From Burkholderiaceae bacterium 16 (lineage in GTDB: Bacteria; Pseudomonadota; Gammaproteobacteria; Burkholderiales; Burkholderiaceae), in the NCBI GenBank assembly GCA_000955785.1, contig JYOD01000043.1:1-50068 (forward strand): a stretch of 50,068 nucleotides of DNA, read 5' to 3'. Positions 1 through 9,977 of the stretch are shown in pieces. The translations under genes were made by a program, and so were the position numbers. The first letter of the stretch is position 1. Each line of letters begins with the position of its first letter. The notes below the pieces were generated by a model. It was not told the DNA's origin and searched no databases. It saw nothing but the letters and a program-made list of their open reading frames with translations.

Positions 1-933
1 AAGGCCAAGCTCAAGGCCCTGCGCGGCCTGCCCGCCAACGTCAAGGCCGCGCTCGAATGGGTGCCCGCCAGCGCCCACCCGATGGACGTGATGCGCACCG
101 GCGTGTCCCTGCTCGGCACCGTGCTGCCGGAAAAGGACGACCACAACACCCCCGGCGCGCGCGACATCGCCGACCGCCTGATGGCCAGCCTCGGCTCGAT
201 TCTGCTGTACTGGTACCACTACAGCCACAACGGCAAGCGCATCGAGGTCGAGACCGACGACGACTCCATCGGCGGCCACTTCCTGCACCTGCTGCACGGC
301 CAGAAGCCGTCGGCGCTGTGGGAACGTGCGATGCACACTTCGCTCAACCTGTACGCCGAGCACGAGTTCAATGCCTCCACCTTCACCGGCCGCGTCATCG
401 CCGGCACGGGCTCGGATATCTATTCGTCGATCTGCGGCGCCATCGGCGCGCTGCGCGGCCCCAAGCACGGCGGCGCCAATGAAGTGGCGTTCGAGATCCA
501 GAAGCGCTACGACAGCCCCGATGAAGCCCAGGCCGACATCGTGCGCCGCGTGGAAAACAAGGAAGTGGTGATCGGTTTCGGCCACCCGGTGTACACCATC
601 AGCGACCCGCGCAACCAGATCATCAAGGACGTGGCGCGCCGCCTGTCGAAGGACGCCGGCTCGACCAAGATGTTCGACATCGCCGAGCGGCTCGAAACGA
701 CCATGTGGGACATCAAGAAGATGTTCCCCAACCTGGACTGGTTCAGCGCGGTGAGCTACCACATGATGGGCGTGCCGACCGCCATGTTCACGCCGCTGTT
801 CGTGATCGCGCGGACCTCCGGGTGGGCTGCCCACATCATCGAGCAGCGCATCGACAACAAGATCATCCGCCCCAGCGCCAACTACACTGGTCCGGAGAAC
901 CTGGAGTTCGTGCCGATCAAGGATCGCAAGTAA
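1..933 (+). CDS. prpC: 2-methylcitrate synthase, 3' part (5' end outside window)
   Basis: Condenses propionyl-CoA with oxaloacetate to 2-methylcitrate, the first step of the cytoplasmic methylcitrate cycle. The frame is open from base 1 (starts [20 protein letters not shown]), so the start codon lies upstream. Citrate-synthase-fold signatures are visible: the [20 protein letters not shown] block, [15 protein letters not shown], and the active-site region [18 protein letters not shown]. The C-terminus FVPIKDRK is typical of PrpC. The next genes are acnD and prpF in the same direction, which separates it from the respiratory citrate synthase. A strong stem-loop follows the stop codon. Confidence 0.95.
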   Translation, partial: KAKLKALRGLPANVKAALEWVPASAHPMDVMRTGVSLLGTVLPEKDDHNTPGARDIADRLMASLGSILLYWYHYSHNGKRIEVETDDDSIGGHFLHLLHGQKPSALWERAMHTSLNLYAEHEFNASTFTGRVIAGTGSDIYSSICGAIGALRGPKHGGANEVAFEIQKRYDSPDEAQADIVRRVENKEVVIGFGHPVYTISDPRNQIIKDVARRLSKDAGSTKMFDIAERLETTMWDIKKMFPNLDWFSAVSYHMMGVPTAMFTPLFVIARTSGWAAHIIEQRIDNKIIRPSANYTGPENLEFVPIKDRK

Positions 934-976
934 CACCCGGCTGCCGGTTTGCTCCCCTGTACCGCCCGTGGGAGAA

Positions 977-1012
977 GGGGGTAGCCGGCCGCGAAGCACG
1001 GCCGCTACCCCC
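977..1012 (+). promoter_or_regulatory. Stem-loop between prpC and acnD
   Basis: GGGGGTAGC pairs with GCTACCCCC, continued by GGCCG/CGGCC after one bulged C, giving about 14 base pairs around a 7-nt loop. No U-run follows directly, so it is not a standard intrinsic terminator. It may be an mRNA-processing or stabilising hairpin, or a weak attenuator, inside the operon. The acnD start lies about 30 nt downstream. Confidence 0.6.
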
Positions 1013-1041
1013 TGATCATTACTCTCTTTCTTCCCTACAAA

Positions 1042-3639
1042 ATGAACACTGCAAACCGCAAACCGCTGCCCGGCACCCAGCTGGATTTCTTCGACACGCG
1101 CGCCGCGGTCGACGCGATCCAGCCGGGCGCCTATGACAAACTGCCGTACACGTCGCGCGTGCTGGCCGAGAACCTCGTGCGCCGCTGCGACCCGGCAACG
1201 CTGACCGATTCCCTCAAGCAGCTCATCGAACGCAAGCAGGAGCTGGATTTCCCCTGGTTCCCGGCGCGTGTGGTCTGCCATGACATCCTGGGCCAGACCG
1301 CACTGGTCGACCTCGCCGGCCTGCGTGACGCGATCGCGGCCCAGGGCGGCGATCCGGTCATGGTCAACCCGGTCGTGCCGACGCAGCTGGTGGTGGACCA
1401 CTCGCTGGCCGTCGAGTGCGGTGGCTTCGATCCCGATGCGTTCGCGAAGAACCGCGCCATCGAAGACCGCCGCAACGAAGACCGCTTCGATTTCATCAAC
1501 TGGACCAAGAAGGCGTTCAAGAACGTCGACGTCATTCCGCCGGGCAACGGCATCCTGCACCAGATCAACCTCGAGCGCATGAGCCCGGTGGTGCAGGTAA
1601 AAGACGGCGTGGCCTTCCCCGACACGCTGGTCGGCACCGACTCCCACACCCCGATGGTGGACGCCCTGGGCGTGATCGCCATCGGCGTTGGCGGCCTGGA
1701 AGCTGAAAGCGTGATGCTGGGCCGCGCCTCGTGGATGCGCCTGCCGGACATCATCGGCGTGGAGCTGACCGGCAAGCCGCAGCCGGGCATCACCGCGACG
1801 GACACCGTGCTGGCCCTGACCGAATTCCTGCGCAAGGAAAAGGTCGTGTCGTCCTACCTCGAATTCTTCGGCGAAGGCACCACCCACCTGACGCTGGGCG
1901 ACCGCGCGACCATTTCCAACATGGCGCCGGAGTTCGGCTCCACTGCCGCGATGTTCTACATCGACGAGCAGACCATCAAGTACCTCCGGCTCACCGGCCG
2001 TGACGAAGCACTGGTCAAGCTCGTGGAGACGTATGCCAAGGAAGCCGGCCTGTGGGCGGACAGCCTGAAGCACGCCGAGTACCCGCGCGTGCTGAAGTTC
2101 GACCTGTCCTCGGTGGTGCGCAATATCGCCGGCCCGTCCAATCCGCACAAGCGCGTGCCGACGTCCGAACTGGCCGCGCGCGGCATCAGCGGCAAGGTCG
2201 AGAACGAGCCCGGCCTGATGCCGGACGGCGCCGTGATCATCGCCGCCATCACCAGCTGCACCAACACCAACAACCCGCGCAACATGGTGGCCGCCGGCCT
2301 GCTGGCGCGCAACGCCAACAAGCTTGGCCTGATCCGCAAGCCGTGGGTGAAAAGCTCACTGGCGCCTGGCTCCAAGGCTGTCACGCTGTACCTGGAAGAA
2401 GCCAGCCTGCTGCCGGAACTGGAACAACTGGGCTTTGGCGTCGTGGCCTATGCCTGCACCTCCTGCAACGGCATGTCCGGCGCGCTGGATCCGGTGATCC
2501 AGAAGGAAGTCGTGGACCGCGACCTGTACGCCACCGCCGTGCTGTCCGGCAACCGGAATTTCGACGGCCGTATCCATCCGTATGCCAAGCAGGCCTTCCT
2601 GGCCTCGCCGCCGCTGGTGGTGGCATACGCCATTGCCGGCACCATCCGCTTCGATATCGAGAAGGACGTGCTGGGCACGGACGCCAATGGCAAGCCGGTG
2701 ACCCTGAAGGACATCTGGCCGACCGATGCGGAAATCGACGCCGTCGTAGCCGCCAGCGTGAAGCCGGAGCAATTCCGCAAGGTGTATGAGCCGATGTTTG
2801 CCGTGACCGCCGACACCGGCGAAAAGGTCAGCCCGCTGTACGACTGGCGCGAGATGAGCACGTACATCCGCCGCCCGCCGTACTGGGAGGGTGCGCTGGC
2901 CGGCGAACGCGCGCTCACGGGCATGCGCCCCCTGGCAGTGCTGGGCGACAACATCACCACCGACCACCTGTCGCCGTCCAACGCCATCATGCTCGATAGC
3001 GCCGCCGGCGAGTACCTGGCGAAGATGGGCCTGCCCGAGGAGGACTTCAACTCCTACGCGACCCACCGCGGCGATCACCTTACCGCGCAGCGTGCGACCT
3101 TCGCCAACCCCACCCTGAAGAACGAAATGGTGGTGGTGGACGGCAAGATGAAGGCAGGCTCGCTCGCCCGCGTCGAGCCTGAAGGCAAGGTGACGCGCAT
3201 GTGGGAAGCCATCGAGACCTACATGGCGCGCAAGCAACCGCTGATCGTGATCGCCGGCGCCGACTACGGCCAGGGCTCCTCGCGCGACTGGGCCGCCAAG
3301 GGCGTGCGCCTGGCTGGCGTGGAGGCCATTGCCGCCGAAGGCTTCGAGCGCATCCACCGCACCAACCTGGTCGGCATGGGCGTCCTGCCGCTGGAGTTCA
3401 AGCCGGGCGTGAACCGCGCCACGCTTGGCATCGACGGCACCGAGACCTACGATGTGATCGGCGAGCGCAAGCCCAGGACCGACCTCACCCTTGTCATCCG
3501 TCGCAAGAATGGCGAGCGTGTGGAAGTCCCCGTGACCTGCCGCCTCGATACCGCGGAAGAAGTGTCGATCTACGAAGCCGGCGGCGTGCTGCAGCGCTTC
3601 GCGCAGGACTTCCTCGAGTCGTCGAAGGCCGCTGCGTAA
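1042..3639 (+). CDS. acnD: Fe-S-dependent 2-methylcitrate dehydratase (AcnD/AcnM)
   Basis: Aconitase-superfamily enzyme that dehydrates 2-methylcitrate to 2-methylaconitate in propionate catabolism and works together with PrpF. The 865-residue length is usual for AcnD. The three 4Fe-4S cysteines are in place: C406 in TSCTNTNNPRNM, and C472 and C475 in ACTSCNGMSGALDP. The C-terminal swivel domain has YGQGSSRDWAAKGVRLAGV. No convincing Shine-Dalgarno sequence precedes the ATG; a pyrimidine-rich stretch and a stem-loop lie there instead. It sits between prpC and prpF. A plain aconitase A is less likely given this context and the NPRNMV variant of the cluster motif. Confidence 0.95.
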   Translation: MNTANRKPLPGTQLDFFDTRAAVDAIQPGAYDKLPYTSRVLAENLVRRCDPATLTDSLKQLIERKQELDFPWFPARVVCHDILGQTALVDLAGLRDAIAAQGGDPVMVNPVVPTQLVVDHSLAVECGGFDPDAFAKNRAIEDRRNEDRFDFINWTKKAFKNVDVIPPGNGILHQINLERMSPVVQVKDGVAFPDTLVGTDSHTPMVDALGVIAIGVGGLEAESVMLGRASWMRLPDIIGVELTGKPQPGITATDTVLALTEFLRKEKVVSSYLEFFGEGTTHLTLGDRATISNMAPEFGSTAAMFYIDEQTIKYLRLTGRDEALVKLVETYAKEAGLWADSLKHAEYPRVLKFDLSSVVRNIAGPSNPHKRVPTSELAARGISGKVENEPGLMPDGAVIIAAITSCTNTNNPRNMVAAGLLARNANKLGLIRKPWVKSSLAPGSKAVTLYLEEASLLPELEQLGFGVVAYACTSCNGMSGALDPVIQKEVVDRDLYATAVLSGNRNFDGRIHPYAKQAFLASPPLVVAYAIAGTIRFDIEKDVLGTDANGKPVTLKDIWPTDAEIDAVVAASVKPEQFRKVYEPMFAVTADTGEKVSPLYDWREMSTYIRRPPYWEGALAGERALTGMRPLAVLGDNITTDHLSPSNAIMLDSAAGEYLAKMGLPEEDFNSYATHRGDHLTAQRATFANPTLKNEMVVVDGKMKAGSLARVEPEGKVTRMWEAIETYMARKQPLIVIAGADYGQGSSRDWAAKGVRLAGVEAIAAEGFERIHRTNLVGMGVLPLEFKPGVNRATLGIDGTETYDVIGERKPRTDLTLVIRRKNGERVEVPVTCRLDTAEEVSIYEAGGVLQRFAQDFLESSKAAA

Positions 3640-3669
3640 GCACGGGCCAGACGCTTCGTGCATCGTGTT

Positions 3670-3699
3670 CGGGCGGTACGGTGACGTACCGCCCGTTTT
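3670..3699 (+). terminator. Intrinsic terminator or attenuator between acnD and prpF
   Basis: Perfect 11-bp stem (CGGGCGGTACG / CGTACCGCCCG) with a GTGA tetraloop, followed by TTTT. It has the form of a rho-independent terminator, yet prpF starts only 18 bases later, so partial read-through attenuation is likely. Confidence 0.7.
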
Positions 3700-3717
3700 C
3701 ACCAGGACAATATATCC

Positions 3718-4908
3718 ATGGCCCACGTACCCCAGATCAAGATTCCCGCCACCTACATCCGTGGCGGCACCAGCAAGGGCGTGTTCTTCCGCCTGCAGGA
3801 TTTGCCTGACGCCGCGCAGGTGCCGGGCGCGGCCCGCGATGCGCTGCTGATGCGCGTCATCGGCAGCCCGGACCCTTACGGCAAGCAGATCGACGGCATG
3901 GGTGCCGCTACCTCCAGCACCAGCAAGACCGTCATCCTCTCCAAAAGCAGCAAGCCCGATCACGACGTCGATTACCTGTTCGGCCAGGTCTCCATCGACC
4001 AGCCGTTCGTCGACTGGAGCGGCAACTGCGGCAATCTCTCCGCCGCCGTCGGGCCCTTTGCCATCAATGCCGGGCTGGTCGACCCCAGCCGTATCCCGCA
4101 AAACGGCGTGGCCACCGTGCGCATCTGGCAGGCCAATATCGGCAAGACCATCATCGGGCACGTGCCGATCACCAATGGCGCCGTGCAGGAAACCGGTGAC
4201 TTCGAACTCGACGGCGTGACCTTCCCCGCCGCCGAAGTCCAGCTGGAATTCATGGATCCTGCAGCCGAGGAGGACGGCGCCGGCGGCGCCATGTTCCCCA
4301 CCGGGAACCTGATCGACGATCTCGAGGTTCCCGGCGTCGGCACGCTGAAGGCCACCATGATCAATGCCGGCATCCCGACCATCTTCCTGGACGCGGAAGC
4401 CATCGGCTACAAAGGCACCGAACTGCAGGACGCCATCAACGGCGACCCCAAGGCGCTGGCGATGTTCGAGACCATCCGCGCCCACGGCGCGGTGCGCATG
4501 GGTCTGATCAAACATATCGACGAAGCCGCTACCCGGCAGCACACGCCGAAGGTGGCCTTTGTCGCCAGGCCGGCCGCCTATGTTGCGTCCAGCGGCAAGC
4601 AGGTTGCCGCCGGCGACGTCGACCTGCTGGTGCGCGCCCTGTCCATGGGCAAGCTGCATCACGCCATGATGGGGACGGCCGCCGTGGCCATCGGCACCGC
4701 CGCGGCAATCACGGGCACGCTGGTGAATCTCGCCGCCGGCGGTGGCGAGCGCAATGCCGTGCGCTTCGGCCATCCGTCGGGCACCCTGCGGGTGGGCGCG
4801 GAAGCCACGCAGGTCGACGGCGAATGGACCGTGACCAAGGCCATCATGAGCCGCAGCGCCCGAGTGCTGATGGAAGGATGGGTGCGCGTGCCCGGCGATG
4901 CATTCTGA
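3718..4908 (+). CDS. prpF: 2-methylaconitate cis-trans isomerase
   Basis: Isomerises the 2-methylaconitate made by AcnD so that it can be rehydrated to 2-methylisocitrate. It is 396 residues, the usual PrpF length, with a diaminopimelate-epimerase-like double fold. The N-terminal IPATYIRGGTSKGVFF contains the catalytic-lysine region. DWSGNCGNLSAAVGPFAI and the C-terminal GGERNAVRFGHPSGTLRVGAE are family blocks. An AGGA-like ribosome site precedes the ATG. Third gene of the methylcitrate operon, separated from acnD by a terminator-like hairpin and followed by a strong terminator. Confidence 0.95.
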   Translation: MAHVPQIKIPATYIRGGTSKGVFFRLQDLPDAAQVPGAARDALLMRVIGSPDPYGKQIDGMGAATSSTSKTVILSKSSKPDHDVDYLFGQVSIDQPFVDWSGNCGNLSAAVGPFAINAGLVDPSRIPQNGVATVRIWQANIGKTIIGHVPITNGAVQETGDFELDGVTFPAAEVQLEFMDPAAEEDGAGGAMFPTGNLIDDLEVPGVGTLKATMINAGIPTIFLDAEAIGYKGTELQDAINGDPKALAMFETIRAHGAVRMGLIKHIDEAATRQHTPKVAFVARPAAYVASSGKQVAAGDVDLLVRALSMGKLHHAMMGTAAVAIGTAAAITGTLVNLAAGGGERNAVRFGHPSGTLRVGAEATQVDGEWTVTKAIMSRSARVLMEGWVRVPGDAF

Positions 4909-4953
4909 AGCACGCTGACGCAGTGGCCGATGGACGGCCCACGGCGCGCATGG

Positions 4954-4979
4954 AGCCCGGCTTTCGCCGGGCTTTTTTT
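4954..4979 (+). terminator. Intrinsic terminator after prpF
   Basis: Perfect 8-bp stem AGCCCGGC / GCCGGGCT with a 4-nt loop and a run of seven T. It ends the methylcitrate operon and separates it from the asparaginase gene. Confidence 0.9.
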
Positions 4980-5086
4980 GCGCCTGCCGTCCGCCTCCCG
5001 CCTCGGGAAAACCCCGAAGCCGCGAATGTCGACACGTTTGACCACCCTCTCGTATAGTTCACCCTCCGCTGGCCAGGCACCTGTAA

Positions 5087-6298
<1,212 letters not shown>

Positions 6299-6359
6299 GC
6301 GTATTGAGCACGGCTTCCACGGCTTACTGAAGTCCCGCGCGCCTTGGCCGCGCCTCCTG

Positions 6360-6399
6360 AATGGCAGTCCGGTCGCGCAGCGATCGGACTGCCATTTTC
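6360..6399 (+). terminator. Intrinsic terminator after asparaginase
   Basis: Perfect 12-bp inverted repeat AATGGCAGTCCG / CGGACTGCCATT with a 13-nt loop, followed by TTT. Ends the ansB transcript ahead of the convergent thioesterase gene. Confidence 0.8.
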
Positions 6400-6534
6400 C
6401 ATTCTGGCCTTGCCCCCTGCCTTGCAGGCGATTGGTTGCGCCGGAGCCCTTCAGGCTTGAACTATCACACGCCTGCGGGTCGGGACCGGTTTTTCGTACG
6501 CCGCAAAAATCTGGCCGTTAATTGCACTAATGGG

Positions 6535-6981
6535 CTAAACCGCTTGTGATGACGCCTTGACTGCCGGCGAATCCACAGGCACCAGGATCACCTCGCCCGA
6601 AGCCACCAGCCGAAGCTCTCCGCCCCGTTCCGCGAACACATCCGCCCGCGCGAACACCTGCCGCTTGCCCGCCCTGGCCACCGTAGCGCGCGCCACGAAG
6701 GCCTGCCCCAAGGCAGGCGCCATGCAGTTCACCGAGTAATGCGATGCCATGACCGGCCCCGCCACCGTGGTGGCAGCGTAGCCGCAGGCGGTATCGATCA
6801 ACGCCCCGATCACGCCCGCGTGCAGGAAACCAGCGTACTGCGTGGCCTCGTCCTGCCAGGGCATGCGCAGTTCCGCCTCCCCACCCTCCGCCCGAATGAC
6901 CTCAAAGCCGAGCCAGCGATTGAATGCGGCGGTCAAATTGACCTTCTTGAGTACTTCCAGCGAATACGCGTTGCTTGTCAT
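6535..6981 (-). CDS. PaaI-family hotdog thioesterase
   Basis: Predicted acyl-CoA thioesterase of 148 residues. The typical PaaI/4HBT pattern is visible: FNRWLGFEVIRAEGGEAELRMPW, then the active-site helix region YAGFLHAGVIGALIDTACGYAA and the MASHYSVNCMAPALGQAFVARATV strand region. The start MTSNAYSLEVLKKVN was chosen over a longer frame reaching 7254, which would overlap the next gene and has no family homology in its extra part. It lies in line with a second thioesterase (7050-7484), 68 bp apart, so the two may be co-transcribed. Substrate unknown. Confidence 0.85.
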   Translation of the reverse strand: MTSNAYSLEVLKKVNLTAAFNRWLGFEVIRAEGGEAELRMPWQDEATQYAGFLHAGVIGALIDTACGYAATTVAGPVMASHYSVNCMAPALGQAFVARATVARAGKRQVFARADVFAERGGELRLVASGEVILVPVDSPAVKASSQAV

Positions 6982-7049
6982 TGCATTTGCCCGCCTGGTT
7001 GCGTGGGTGGAAAAGCGGTGAAAAATGCCGGCGGCGCCGGCAACGATTG

Positions 7050-7484
7050 CTACATTGCGCGGAAGGTCGCATTGGCCCGGGCACAAGCCACGCCATCGGC
7101 CGTGACGAAGGCTTGCGCAAAGCACAGGGTGCCGCCGACCTTGGTAAAGGATGTTTCGAACAGCAGCCACTGCCCGATCCTGGCCACGCTGAGGAAATCG
7201 ATCGACAGATTCACGGTGACAAGACTGCGCGGCTCGGCGAACTGCATCCCGCACGACAGGCCCATGGCGTTGTCGGCCAGGGCAGTGATCAGCCCGCCGT
7301 GGGCAAAGCCCCGCGCGTTGGTGTGGGCCTGGGCGAGCTTGACGGCGAGAACGATGGACCGCTCCGTGCGCCTGGAGAACAAGGGTTCCCAGGGGTCGGT
7401 AAGCGGACTGCTGCGAAAATGCGGCGTAAAGCCGGAGGGAAGATCCGCTGGAAGTTCAGGTTCCGCGGCCGTGTCGCATGGCAT
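7050..7484 (-). CDS. PaaI-family hotdog thioesterase, divergent from the TetR gene
   Basis: A 144-residue hotdog-fold protein. The family core is NARGFAHGGLITALADNAMGL, with the usual HGG active-site turn, followed by LVTVNLSIDFLSVARIGQWL. The start at 7484 (MPCDTAAEPEL) has a GAGGAGG ribosome site 8 bases upstream; longer frames would run into the divergent regulator. It is the first gene downstream of the palindromic operator at 7543-7560 and so the best candidate target of the TetR repressor. Likely acts on a small acyl- or aryl-CoA; substrate not deducible. Confidence 0.85.
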   Translation of the reverse strand: MPCDTAAEPELPADLPSGFTPHFRSSPLTDPWEPLFSRRTERSIVLAVKLAQAHTNARGFAHGGLITALADNAMGLSCGMQFAEPRSLVTVNLSIDFLSVARIGQWLLFETSFTKVGGTLCFAQAFVTADGVACARANATFRAM

Positions 7485-7542
7485 GGGTGGCGCCTCCTCG
7501 TTGTTGCGATGGACAGTCAATGCCGCCATTACTATTTTTATG

Positions 7543-7560
7543 TAGACCAGTCTATATAAT
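7543..7560. promoter_or_regulatory. Palindromic operator of LmrA/YxaF type
   Basis: TAGACCAGTCTATATAAT: a perfect inverted repeat TAGAC-CA-GTCTA followed by an AT-rich segment, lying between the divergent thioesterase (start 7484) and the TetR gene (start 7605). From memory it fits the consensus reported for the Bacillus LmrA/YxaF boxes, and the adjacent regulator belongs to that subfamily. It probably represses both directions. Confidence 0.75.
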
Positions 7561-7604
7561 TCAGAATGAATAGCAACCCCTCCAACGGCCGAGGAAGCCA
7601 ACAG

Positions 7605-8207
7605 ATGGCCGCACAAGCCAAGCACCGGGACAAGATCATCCGCTCCGCCGCCGTGCTGTTTCGCCGGTACGGCTATGCCGCCAGCGGCACCAATGACATC
7701 GTCGCGCTCAGTGGCGCGCCCAAGGGCTCGCTCTATCACTATTTTCCGCAAGGTAAGGTGCAGATCGCCGAAGAAGTCATCGCGTACGCCGGTGAAATGG
7801 TACGTACGACACTGTCACAGCTGTGCGCAGAACACGACTCTCCGGGCGCGATCGTGCGCGCGTACGGCGTCATGATGGCGGGCTGGATGGCTCAGTCCGA
7901 CTATCGCGACGGCTGCCCGATCTCAACCATCCTGCTGGAAATCGCCCCTGTAGCCGAAGGCGTGGCCGCCGCGGGCAAGGCGGCATTTGCCGCCTGGGAA
8001 GGCGTGCTGGCGGCAGCCTTCGAAGGGCACGGGATCCCCCACGCGCGCGCGACCGAACTCGCTGGCCTGGTGCTCTGCGGCTGGCAGGGCGCGCTGATTC
8101 TCGCCAAGGTGGCGCGCAGCGGCCAGCCGATCCGGCGGGCCGTGGAAGAACTGGCGCGGCAACTGGATGCGGAGCCGCGGGATGCAGGCAGCGGGCAAGC
8201 TGGTTGA
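7605..8207 (+). CDS. TetR-family repressor, LmrA/YxaF-like
   Basis: DNA-binding repressor of 200 residues. The N-terminal helix-turn-helix reads IIRSAAVLFRRYGYAASGTNDIVALSGAPKGSLYHYFPQGK. The ligand-binding part carries the DGCPISTILLEIAP segment characteristic of the LmrA/YxaF subgroup. The ATG at 7605 was preferred because GAGGAAG lies just upstream; the ATG at 7566 has no ribosome site and abuts the promoter. It is divergent from a thioesterase and flanked by a third one. Likely regulates itself and the divergent gene through the 7543-7560 palindrome. Effector unknown; Bacillus relatives respond to flavonoids and drugs. Confidence 0.9.
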   Translation: MAAQAKHRDKIIRSAAVLFRRYGYAASGTNDIVALSGAPKGSLYHYFPQGKVQIAEEVIAYAGEMVRTTLSQLCAEHDSPGAIVRAYGVMMAGWMAQSDYRDGCPISTILLEIAPVAEGVAAAGKAAFAAWEGVLAAAFEGHGIPHARATELAGLVLCGWQGALILAKVARSGQPIRRAVEELARQLDAEPRDAGSGQAG

Positions 8208-8235
8208 TCGCTGCCAGCCTGCGCAGCCGCTCAGA

Positions 8236-8712
8236 TCAGAACAAAGCGCTGCTCATCAGGGCCTTGGCTACCAGTTCGGCCTGGTCCGCCCTTTCCGCGT
8301 AGACAGCAACCTCGGTCACCACCTGGCGGCGCCCTCGCCTCACCACGGTCGCGACGGCGCGCAGGTCAGCCCCGCCGGCCGCTTCGAGATACTGGATATT
8401 CAGCGAACTGGTCGCGCCGCCGCGCATGCTGTCGGCATCGACACCGGAAGCTGCCGCGGCGGCGCCCGCCACATCGATCAGGGTCGCGATCACGCCGCCA
8501 TGCACGATCTCGCCCACCGTCACGTTGCCGGCCTTGAACGGTAACAGCAATTCAACGTGGCCGGATGCCAGTACATCCAGCACGATGCCAACGGCACGCG
8601 CCACGGGCGAGCCCATCAGCACCTGCTCGACGTACTGGCGGATGCGCGGATCGACGCAAGGCGTGGCGGCGGCGCTCGCTGCGCTGGACAAGGCGGGAAT
8701 CAGGGACAGCAT
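8236..8712 (-). CDS. PaaI-family hotdog thioesterase
   Basis: A 158-residue hotdog thioesterase, the third in this short region. The pattern is clear: SPVARAVGIVLDVLASGHVELLLPF, then EIVHGGVIATLIDVAGAAAA (HGG turn) and GATSSLNIQYLEAAGGADLRAVATVVRRGRRQ. Two tandem ATG codons (8715 and 8712) are possible; the second has the better distance to AGGAG. It is convergent with the TetR gene, so its promoter is separate from the 7543 operator. Sequence differences from the two neighbours suggest different substrates rather than a recent duplication. Confidence 0.85.
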   Translation of the reverse strand: MLSLIPALSSAASAAATPCVDPRIRQYVEQVLMGSPVARAVGIVLDVLASGHVELLLPFKAGNVTVGEIVHGGVIATLIDVAGAAAAASGVDADSMRGGATSSLNIQYLEAAGGADLRAVATVVRRGRRQVVTEVAVYAERADQAELVAKALMSSALF

Positions 8713-8906
8713 CATGGGCTCCTGCTGAGGCGGGTCGGGACACGTACAGCCTAGGCGCAGCGGCGGCGACGCTCAATTACCTTGAAAGTAATCGGCAAGG
8801 GACAAGCGGCCGCGACGGTGCCGCGCCTTGCAAACCATCCCTTCGCCGGCGAACGGCGCGGCCAGCCGTTTATAATGTGCGCCCATCCCGCCTGCCTTTC
8901 CGCCGC

Positions 8907-9185
8907 ATGCCTTCAAACCCGCAAGACGCCAGCCAGCTCGCCCCGCAATCCAGTGGGCAGCCGGAGTCACAGTCCAGTTCCCCGCGCGGCGACGAAGGAC
9001 TGTTCGACCGGCCGGACAGCCCTTGCATCGGCATCTGCTCGACCTTGTTCGATGAGATCTGCCAGGGCTGCGGCCGCACCGCCATGGAGGTCAGCAACTG
9101 GGTATTCCTGGACGACACGGAAAAACAGGCGGTGTGGGAACGCATCACGCGCGAAGCAACGGCAAAGCGCTTCCGCCAGGGCTGA
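8907..9185 (+). CDS. DUF1289 domain protein
   Basis: Small 92-residue protein with a disordered Gln/Ser-rich N-terminus and a C-terminal DUF1289 core: DSPCIGICSTLFDEICQGCGRTAMEVSNW, with four cysteines spaced as in the family, plus the conserved tryptophans. DUF1289 proteins are thought to bind a metal or Fe-S centre, but their function is unknown. The start at 8907 (MPSNPQDAS) follows a TATAAT hexamer at 8871-8876, a plausible -10 box. Longer upstream frames run antisense to the thioesterase promoter and were rejected. Confidence 0.85.
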   Translation: MPSNPQDASQLAPQSSGQPESQSSSPRGDEGLFDRPDSPCIGICSTLFDEICQGCGRTAMEVSNWVFLDDTEKQAVWERITREATAKRFRQG

Positions 9186-9221
9186 TCTCCCGCCCTCGGC
9201 CGGCACAGCGCCGGCCCGCAT

Positions 9222-9977
9222 TCAACCGCCCGCAAGGCGACGCTCCATATCTTCCACTTCGCGCCGCTCCAGCCGCTGGCGCGCGAGCTTGCGCCAGCTC
9301 TCGGCCAGTGCCGGCAATGCCGCCATCGCGGCCAGCGCGCCGGTATCCAGCCGATCCACATACAGCACGTGCAGCAACCTGCGCAGGCTCCAGTCGGGAC
9401 AAGGCCGTTCCATCAGCACAAGGCTGTCGCCAAGAATCAACTCACCCTCTTCCAGCACCCTGTAGTACCAGCCGGTGCGCAGGCTTTGCTGAACCGCGCG
9501 CGCCATGCCGGCGTGCCCGAAACGGTGGTTCAGCTTCCAGCAGGGCTGGCGAGCCTGGGATACTTCGACCAGTGCCCGGCCGAGGCGGAAGCGATCGCCA
9601 ATACAGACATCGGCTTCGGTCAGTCCAGCGCTGCTCACGTTCTCGCCAAACGCGCCGGGCCGCGCCAGCACCTCGGCGGCCTGCGTGGAATGCGCGGCCA
9701 GTTCCTGGCGCCAGGCCGGATAGTGATCGAAGGCGTAATGGTGAACGGCCTTTTCCGGACCGCCATGGTGCCTGGGGTCGCCCTGCTCGTCCCCGGCCAG
9801 GCCCAGTGCCGTGACGCGCACAGCAGACCCGACCGGCTGCTTGTCCAAGCCGCTGTGCACGCCTTTGGGCCCGAACGGGCGCAGCGCGCCCAGCAGTACG
9901 CAGTCGACTCGCGTTGTCAGCAGGGGCATGCTGGCCGCCGCTTGCGCATTGCCCTGCCAGTCCGAGACGGGCGTCAC
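9222..9977 (-). CDS. MOSC domain protein, YiiM-like
   Basis: MOSC domain (molybdenum cofactor sulfurase C-terminal) protein of 251 residues. Landmarks are the HSGLDKQPVGSAVRVTALGLAGDEQGDPRHHGGPEKAVHHYA block and GAFGENVSSAGLTEADVCIGDRFRLG, then SQARQPCWKLNHRF with the conserved cysteine. Such proteins are related to molybdo-enzymes that reduce N-hydroxylated compounds (E. coli YiiM). The GTG start at 9977 overlaps the stop codon of the upstream amidotransferase gene by 4 bases and has a GAGG ribosome site, indicating translational coupling. An internal ATG at 9929 is the alternative. Confidence 0.85.
   Translation of the reverse strand: MTPVSDWQGNAQAAASMPLLTTRVDCVLLGALRPFGPKGVHSGLDKQPVGSAVRVTALGLAGDEQGDPRHHGGPEKAVHHYAFDHYPAWRQELAAHSTQAAEVLARPGAFGENVSSAGLTEADVCIGDRFRLGRALVEVSQARQPCWKLNHRFGHAGMARAVQQSLRTGWYYRVLEEGELILGDSLVLMERPCPDWSLRRLLHVLYVDRLDTGALAAMAALPALAESWRKLARQRLERREVEDMERRLAGG

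Noticed and set aside
2356..4773. Open frame of 805 codons on the minus strand across acnD and prpF
   Set aside because: Antisense shadow of two well-supported genes; composition is His/Gly/Ala-rich with no domain, typical of GC-rich reverse frames.
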